A stretch of DNA of 12,679 nucleotides from Lentibacillus juripiscarius JCM 12147 (GTDB lineage: Bacteria > Bacillota > Bacilli > Bacillales_D > Amphibacillaceae). Each line of letters starts with the position of its first letter. Position 1 is the stretch's first letter. The notes under the pieces were generated by a model. It did not search any database, was not told the origin of the DNA, and saw nothing but the letters and a program-made list of their open reading frames with translations. The position numbers and the translations under genes are program-made. Location: assembly GCA_001311805.1 (NCBI GenBank), contig BBCA01000072.1:1-12679 (forward strand), in the 5' to 3' direction. Positions 8,682 through 12,679 of the stretch are shown in pieces.

Positions 8682-9529
8682 CCGCAGACAGCCCCTTGGC
8701 AGCCTTAATCGTATTTTTAGTAGCATAGTGATTGTCATAGGACCAACTCCCCTTGGAACAGGTGTAATCTTGGACGCTTTGGCCGCTGCTGATGGAAAGT
8801 CGGCATCTCCTGTCAGGGAACCATCCTCTAACCGGTTAATCCCAACATCCACGATGACCGCACCGTTTTTCACATGCTCCCCACGGATGGCATTTGCCCT
8901 TCCCATGGCGAGAATAAGGATGTCAGCTTCTTTCGTGTACTCTGTCAGATTTTCGGTTCTGGAGTGACAGTGGGTTACGGTTGCATTTTCATTCAGGAGC
9001 AGTTGGCCTATCGGTTTTCCTACAATGTTGCTTCTTCCTAATATAACAGCGTGTTTCCCTTCCATGCTGACATCATGGGCTTTAAGCATTGTTATAATTC
9101 CATACGGGGTGCATGGAAGAAAGGTGCTATTTCCCGTCACCATTTTCCCAATGTTGACCGGATGAAAACCGTCGACATCTTTTTCGGGGCTAATGGATTC
9201 AATAACCTGCTGTTCATTTATATGGTCCGGAAGAGGAAGCTGCACCAATATGCCGTGCACGGTTTCATTCCTGTTGAGGTCATCGATTTGATTTAGAAGG
9301 TCCTGTTCCGAAGTGGATGATGGCAATGCAATAATGTCAGATGACATGCCTATCTCCGCTGAAGCTTTTTCTTTCCCTCTTACATATGATTTGGAAGCTG
9401 GATCATCTCCAATTATAATAACTGTTAAATGAGGTGTAATCCCCTTTTCTTTCAGCTGCAGCACCTCTCCAGCCAAATCTGTTCTCACTTTTTTGCCAGC
9501 TCTTTCCCATTCATTTCAGTTGCAGTCAT
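8671..9529 (-). CDS. folD: FolD, methylenetetrahydrofolate dehydrogenase/cyclohydrolase (two frameshifts)
   Basis: FolD is bifunctional: it oxidises 5,10-methylene-THF to methenyl-THF with NADP and hydrolyses that to 10-formyl-THF for purine and formyl-methionine synthesis. Visible motifs are SYVRGKEKA with the catalytic YxxxK (Tyr 49, Lys 53), [16 protein letters not shown] (about 117-124), LPCTPYGI and the nucleotide-binding GRSNIVGKP (about 165-173). Missing A residues at runs 9489-9494 and 8714-8718 must be restored to recover the N-terminus [14 protein letters not shown] and the C-terminus …[17 protein letters not shown]; the corrected protein is 286 aa. Start ATG at 9529 after GGGAGATGGAG. 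One oddity is that the nearly invariant PGGVGPMT appears as PRGVGPMT, which could be one more base error. It precedes xseA with an overlap, and nusB ends about 100 nt upstream. Confidence 0.94.
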
Positions 9530-9577
9530 ACACTCCATCTCCCTTTTTAGTAATGAGACCGCGGCAGGCAGCTACTC

Positions 9578-9586
9578 ATTGTACCA
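9578..9586 (-). promoter_or_regulatory. Possible extended -10 promoter for folD-xseA-xseB-ispA
   Basis: On the minus strand TGGTACAAT fits the extended -10 pattern TGnTANAAT in the 99-bp gap between nusB and folD, about 50 nt before the folD start. There is no convincing -35 box. A short motif in a short gap can arise by chance, so this is a candidate only. Confidence 0.3.
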
Positions 9587-9628
9587 TGGTCCCGTTAGGC
9601 AGCGAGCAGCAGTGTGCCAGTTGGACGT

Positions 9629-10012
9629 TTATGTTGTAACTTTGGCCAGGACGCCATTGACAAATTTACCGGACTTCTCATCGCCGTATAAATTGGCTAG
9701 CTCCACTGCTTCATTGATGGATACATTGACAGGAACATCCTCCTGCCAGCGAATCTCATAAACAGCAATGCGTAATACCGTTCGTTCTACGGATGCAATT
9801 CGTTCGATTGTCCAATTTTCCAGACTGGCCGTAATGACACTGTCCATTGTCTGTTTATTTGCCGCAACTCCTTCGACAAGGGTTTTAATAAACGGATCGA
9901 CTTCAAGTGACTCTAAATGATCTTTCATCGCTTGTTCAGGCTCTTTGTCGTTCATGTCCAGCTGGAACAATATTTGAAATGCTTTTTCTCTTGCTGCATG
10001 CCGATTCATCAT
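9629..10012 (-). CDS. nusB: NusB, transcription antitermination factor
   Basis: NusB pairs with NusE (ribosomal protein S10) and binds boxA RNA to keep RNA polymerase from terminating in rRNA operons. The 127-aa product is one all-helical domain of normal length (131 in B. subtilis). Typical segments are NRHAAREKAFQILFQLDMND at the N-terminus (Arg-rich RNA-binding face), ENWTIERIASVERTVLRIAVYEI in the middle and VPVNVSINEAVELANLYGDEKSGKFVNGVL near the C-terminus. The frame is intact. Start ATG at 10012 with AAAGGAG six bases upstream; a second ATG follows directly. It is separated from yqhY by about 130 bp containing a strong hairpin, so it may have its own promoter; a TATGAT box at suitable distance is present without a clear -35. 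Confidence 0.96.
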   Translation of the reverse strand: MMNRHAAREKAFQILFQLDMNDKEPEQAMKDHLESLEVDPFIKTLVEGVAANKQTMDSVITASLENWTIERIASVERTVLRIAVYEIRWQEDVPVNVSINEAVELANLYGDEKSGKFVNGVLAKVTT

Positions 10013-10106
10013 TCATAACTCCTTTGAAATTCTTATCTCCCTGAAATCATAACATGACTGTTTGGAGTAATCCATAATTTTTGTTTTCTGACGCTAGAAA
10101 CAAGCT

Positions 10107-10134
10107 GGAGGCCAAAAGAATCCTTTTGGCCTCC
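10107..10134 (-). terminator. Perfect 12-bp hairpin between yqhY and nusB, possible terminator
   Basis: GGAGGCCAAAAG pairs perfectly with CTTTTGGCCTCC around a four-base loop, 11 nt after the yqhY stop. On the minus strand the 3' flank is AGCTTGTTTC, only moderately T-rich, so it may terminate partially, protect an mRNA 3' end or be a processing site. It marks the likely end of the accB-accC-yqhY unit. Confidence 0.55.
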
Positions 10135-10145
10135 CGCGTTCACGT

Positions 10146-10532
10146 TCATTCGCTTTCATCCGCTGTTTCCATTTGGATACCGACCACGTGAACATTAATT
10201 TCGTCTATTTCCAGCGCTGTCATCGTTTTCAGTGTATGACGGATGTTTTCCTGCAGCTCCTGTGCCACTTTTGGTATGGAAACGCCAAAATTGAGAACAA
10301 CGAACAGATCAATCAGTATCCCTTTTTCGGTCAAGTCCACTTTAACACCTTTTCCGTGTGACTTTTTACCAAACCGTTCAACGACACCGGTTGCAAAATT
10401 GCCGCGCATTTCCGAGACACCTTCCACTTCCGATGCTGCAATGCCTGTTATGACTTCAATCACTTCCGGAGCAATTTCAACCGTCCCCAGACTTTCATCA
10501 TCACTGACATTTAGCAGTGGCTGTTCACTCAT
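10146..10532 (-). CDS. yqhY: YqhY, Asp23/Gls24 family protein
   Basis: YqhY belongs to the Asp23/Gls24 (DUF322) family, first known as alkaline-shock protein 23 of Staphylococcus. In B. subtilis it is linked genetically to acetyl-CoA carboxylase activity, and its place right after accBC here agrees with that. The 128-aa product shows the family core: GTVEIAPEVIEVITGIAASEVEGV, then RGNFATGVVERFGKKSHGKG, KVDLTEKGILIDLFVVLNFG and an amphipathic C-terminal part with INVHVVGIQ. There is no membrane segment. The start chosen is ATG at 10532, five bases after the accC stop; an ATG at 10544 overlaps accC but has its AAAAGG touching the start codon, which is unfavourable. The frame is intact. Confidence 0.9.
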   Translation of the reverse strand: MSEQPLLNVSDDESLGTVEIAPEVIEVITGIAASEVEGVSEMRGNFATGVVERFGKKSHGKGVKVDLTEKGILIDLFVVLNFGVSIPKVAQELQENIRHTLKTMTALEIDEINVHVVGIQMETADESE

Positions 10533-10536
10533 TATC

Positions 10537-11894
10537 TCACTCATCCTTTTCTAATATGGGATTTTCTTTCAAAAACTTCGTATTGAAGCTGCCGTCTGTA
10601 AAAACAGGATGATCCATGATTTTTCGATGGAAGGCAATCGTTGTATCCACGCCTTCAACGACAAATTCATCAAGTGCGCGTTTCATTCTGTTGATGGCTT
10701 CCTTTCGAGTCTCTCCATACGCAATAAGTTTTGCAACCATGGAATCATAAAACGGTGGAATGCGATAGCCCGGATATGCAGCCGAATCATTACGAACCCC
10801 CGAGCCACCAGGCGGAAGATACATCGTTATTTCCCCGGGTGATGGCATGAAATCCTTAAACGGATCCTCCGCATTGATACGGCATTCAATTGCCCATCCA
10901 TCAAAGCTGATGTCATCCTGCCGAAAAGGCAGTGGCTCATTGTCAGCTACTTTGATCTGTTCCTTGATCAGGTCAATACCCGTTATCATTTCGGTTACAG
11001 GATGCTCAACCTGTATTCTTGTATTCATTTCCATAAAATAAAATGACTGGCTTTTCCTGTCAAAAATAAATTCGATTGTGCCGGCACCAACATAATCAAC
11101 AGCTTTGGCTGCTTTCACTGCTGCCTCACCCATTTGTGCACGGATATCAGGTGTGATCGCAGGTGATGGGGCTTCTTCAATTAACTTTTGCAGCCTTCGC
11201 TGAATGGTGCAATCACGTTCACCCAAATGCAGAACATTGCCGTGTTTGTCTGCCAGAATCTGAATCTCCACGTGCCGGAAATCCTCGATATACTTTTCTA
11301 GATAAACTCCTGGATTCCCGAAGGATTTTTCGGCTTCCTCCTGTGTTACGCGAATCCCTTTCACTAGTTCTTCTTCGGTTTCCGCAACCCGGATTCCTTT
11401 TCCGCCACCGCCTGCAGTCGCCTTGATGATGACAGGGTAGCCAATTTCTTCCGCAATTCTGATGGCCTCTTCTTCGCTTTCGATAATTCCTTCCGAACCT
11501 GGCACAGTTGGAACATTTGCTTCTTTCATGGTTTCACGTGCCACATCTTTTATGCCCATCTTTTGGATAGATTCAGCAGCAGGACCGACGAATGTAATAT
11601 TGCACGCTTTGCAGATCTCGGCAAAATCGGCATTCTCAGCAAGAAAACCATAACCGGGATGAATAGCATCCACTTCGGTCAGTATGGCAACACTCATGAT
11701 ATTCGTGAAATTTAAGTAGCTCTCTTTACTCAGTGCGGGACCAATACAGTAGGCTTCGTCAGCCATTTGCACGTGCAATGCGTCTTTATCCGCTTCAGAA
11801 TAGACTGCAACAGTTGCAATATCCATTTCTTTACAAGCGCGGATTATCCGTACTGCAATCTCTCCCCTGTTTGCAATCAGAAGTTTTTAATCAC
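10537..11894 (-). CDS. accC: AccC, biotin carboxylase subunit of acetyl-CoA carboxylase (one frameshift)
   Basis: AccC carboxylates the biotin of AccB with bicarbonate and ATP, the first half-reaction of malonyl-CoA synthesis. The N-terminal domain starts MIKKLLIANRGEIAVRIIRA; the ATP-grasp domain carries the Gly-rich loop GGGGKGI (residues 162-168), HLGERDCTIQRRLQK and the catalytic block EMNTRIQVEHPVTE (289-302); the C-terminal domain has MPSPGEI and AAYPGYRIPPFYDSM. One A is missing from the run at 11884-11888, which cuts off the first residues; restored, the protein is 452 aa, close to the roughly 450 aa usual for the family. The start is GTG at 11894, 13 nt after the accB stop, with AGGGGAT about 7 bases upstream. 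Co-transcription with accB is near certain, and yqhY follows. Confidence 0.96.
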
Positions 11895-11907
11895 CCGTGA
11901 CATCCCC

Positions 11908-12412
11908 TTACTTTTGCTTCACTCTATAGAGCGGCTGTCCATATTCAACCAGCTCTCCATCTTTTGCAAGAATTTTCCGTAATCTCCCCTGTCGTTTCCG
12001 CCTCAATTTCATTAAAAAGTTTCATGGCCTCAACAATACAGACAACTGTATCTTTTTCAACTTTTGATCCAGTTTGTACGTAAGGATCGCTTTCCGGATT
12101 TGGAGCTGTATAAAAGGTTCCTACCATAGGGGAAACAATTTCATAGTCATAATCAGCCGCTTTTTCCGCAGCAGGAGCAGGCGCTTCTTCTGATGAACTC
12201 TCTACTGGCTCAGCCTTCACTTCAGGCGCCGAGGATTGAATAGGCTCGGCAGGCCGCTCTGCCGGCGCTGCTGGCGCGGGTGCAGCAGTGACCGTATTGC
12301 CACCCGATTTCTTCATGGTAACGGTTGTTTCGTCTGTTTCATAAGTAAATTCATCAATTGCTGATTGGTCGACCAATTTTATTAATTCTCGTATTTCCTG
12401 TACTTTCAGCAT
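11908..12412 (-). CDS. accB: AccB, biotin carboxyl carrier protein (one frameshift)
   Basis: AccB carries the carboxyl group between AccC and the carboxyltransferase AccDA. A short N-terminal domain ([20 protein letters not shown]) is followed by a flexible Ala/Pro/Glu-rich linker (about residues 42-88) and the biotinyl domain. The biotinylated Lys is Lys 131 in [13 protein letters not shown], and [11 protein letters not shown] is the usual start of the domain. An extra base in the run at 11973-11976 truncates the protein just before the end; corrected, it is 167 aa, ending [14 protein letters not shown]. Start ATG at 12412 with AAGGGGTG eight bases upstream, matching the B. subtilis N-terminus. 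The gene heads the accB-accC-yqhY unit and is preceded by a FapR-like operator. Confidence 0.95.
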
Positions 12413-12429
12413 AGTTGGCACCCCTTCGT

Positions 12430-12446
12430 TTAATAACTGGTACTAA
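12430..12446 (-). promoter_or_regulatory. Candidate FapR operator upstream of accB
   Basis: TTAATAACTGGTACTAA is a 17-bp imperfect palindrome whose TACTAA half-site matches the FapR pattern (approximately TTAGTACCTGNTACTAA) exactly and whose other half differs by one base. FapR represses lipid-synthesis genes and is released by malonyl-CoA. The site lies 18 bp before the accB start and overlaps a possible -10 box, which is normal geometry for a repressor. It would link acetyl-CoA carboxylase expression to its own product. A weaker resemblance (ATAGCACCTAGTAATTT) is at 12581-12597. Confidence 0.6.
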
Positions 12447-12470
12447 TAACTTCTTCTGGAGGTTGTTCAA
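12443..12470 (-). promoter_or_regulatory. Possible accB promoter with -35 inside the MITE end
   Basis: On the minus strand TTGAAC (12465-12470), inside the terminal repeat of the MITE, lies 16 bp from TATTAG (12443-12448). Each box matches the sigma-A consensus at four of six positions. Transcription would start near 12436 and the FapR-like site would cover the -10 box and the start point. The match is modest, and the distal promoter at 12630-12659 is an alternative. Confidence 0.35.
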
Positions 12471-12537
12471 AAGTCCGGTGAAAATGACACTTCGAATTTC
12501 TTCTCGGTCCTTTTTTATCTCCTTTTTGAACACTCAC
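12459..12537 (-). mobile_element. MITE-like repeat, short copy 2 (internally deleted)
   Basis: Read on the minus strand, this 79-bp element has the same ends as the element at 4724-4942: TGTTCAAAAAGGAG…AAGGACCGAGAA at one end and GAAATTCG…TGTCATTTT…CCGGACTTTTGAACAACCTC at the other. The middle, about 140 bp, is missing, with the join at a GAGAA/GAAGAA microhomology. No clear target duplication flanks it. It sits between the distal promoter and the FapR-like site of accB, in the opposite orientation to copy 1. Confidence 0.75.
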
Positions 12538-12629
12538 CTCTAACATTTTACGATAAGTTCATTCCATACTTCAACCCAGAATAGCACCTAGTAATTTACC
12601 ATATGTCATAAACCGTTTACACAGTAACC

Positions 12630-12659
12630 ATTATAGCAATCTTGTCCAATTTTTGCGAA
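12630..12659 (-). promoter_or_regulatory. Possible distal sigma-A promoter for accB
   Basis: On the minus strand TTCGCA (four of six) is separated by 18 bp from a perfect TATAAT. Transcription would begin near 12623 and give a leader of about 210 nt that passes through the MITE. No gene is recognised in 12538-12679; the end of spoIIIAH, which precedes accB in Bacillus, may lie at or just beyond the window edge. Confidence 0.5.
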
Positions 12660-12679
12660 TCATAGATTTATCACTGCCC

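Noticed and set aside
10243..10554. 103-codon open frame on the plus strand opposite yqhY
   Set aside because: Antisense to a conserved gene, with no family features.
12660..12679. Tail of spoIIIAH at the window edge
   Set aside because: Too few bases to recognise; none of the three frames on the minus strand can be assigned.

Overview
The window is a chromosomal segment from a low-GC, spore-forming Bacillaceae. Protein similarity to Bacillus subtilis, the conserved spoIVB/Spo0A-box context and the OLE RNA suggest a halophilic or alkaliphilic genus of the Virgibacillus/Oceanobacillus/Lentibacillus or Alkalihalobacillus kind; the genus is inference. Every protein-coding gene lies on the minus strand. 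Read in the direction of transcription (from 12679 down to 1) the order is accB-accC-yqhY-nusB-folD-xseA-xseB-ispA-[OLE RNA]-oapA-tlyA-argR-recN-spoIVB. This is the classical Bacillus housekeeping and sporulation cluster, and spo0A is expected just beyond position 1.

Layout. 12413-12679 is the accB control region: a possible distal promoter, a short copy of a MITE-like repeat, and a 17-bp palindrome closely resembling a FapR operator. 10537-12412 encodes biotin carboxyl carrier protein and biotin carboxylase, the first step of fatty-acid synthesis. 10146-10532 is the Asp23-family protein YqhY, followed by a strong hairpin and nusB. 6223-9529 holds folD, xseA, xseB and ispA with overlapping or nearly touching ends. 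5570-6181 is a roughly 612-nt OLE RNA closed by a long-range end-to-end helix, and 4957-5544 is its membrane partner oapA. 4724-4942 is a 219-bp MITE-like element. 184-4688 carries tlyA, argR, recN and spoIVB, followed by a strong terminator and two Spo0A-box-like sites.

The most notable system is the OLE RNA/OapA ribonucleoprotein, a large membrane-associated bacterial RNA complex that is already known but rare. Three local features look less ordinary. dxs, which normally sits between ispA or oapA and tlyA, is absent. Two inverted copies of one MITE family bracket the oapA-to-accB block. A FapR-like operator, with a MITE end that may supply a -35 element, precedes accB.

Caveat: nine of the fourteen genes need single-base corrections (about 22 in all, mostly in A/T runs, 13 of them in spoIVB and recN) to give full-length proteins. 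Essential genes such as accB, accC and ispA are affected, so these look like sequencing or assembly errors rather than real pseudogenes. Coordinates below span the reconstructed genes.
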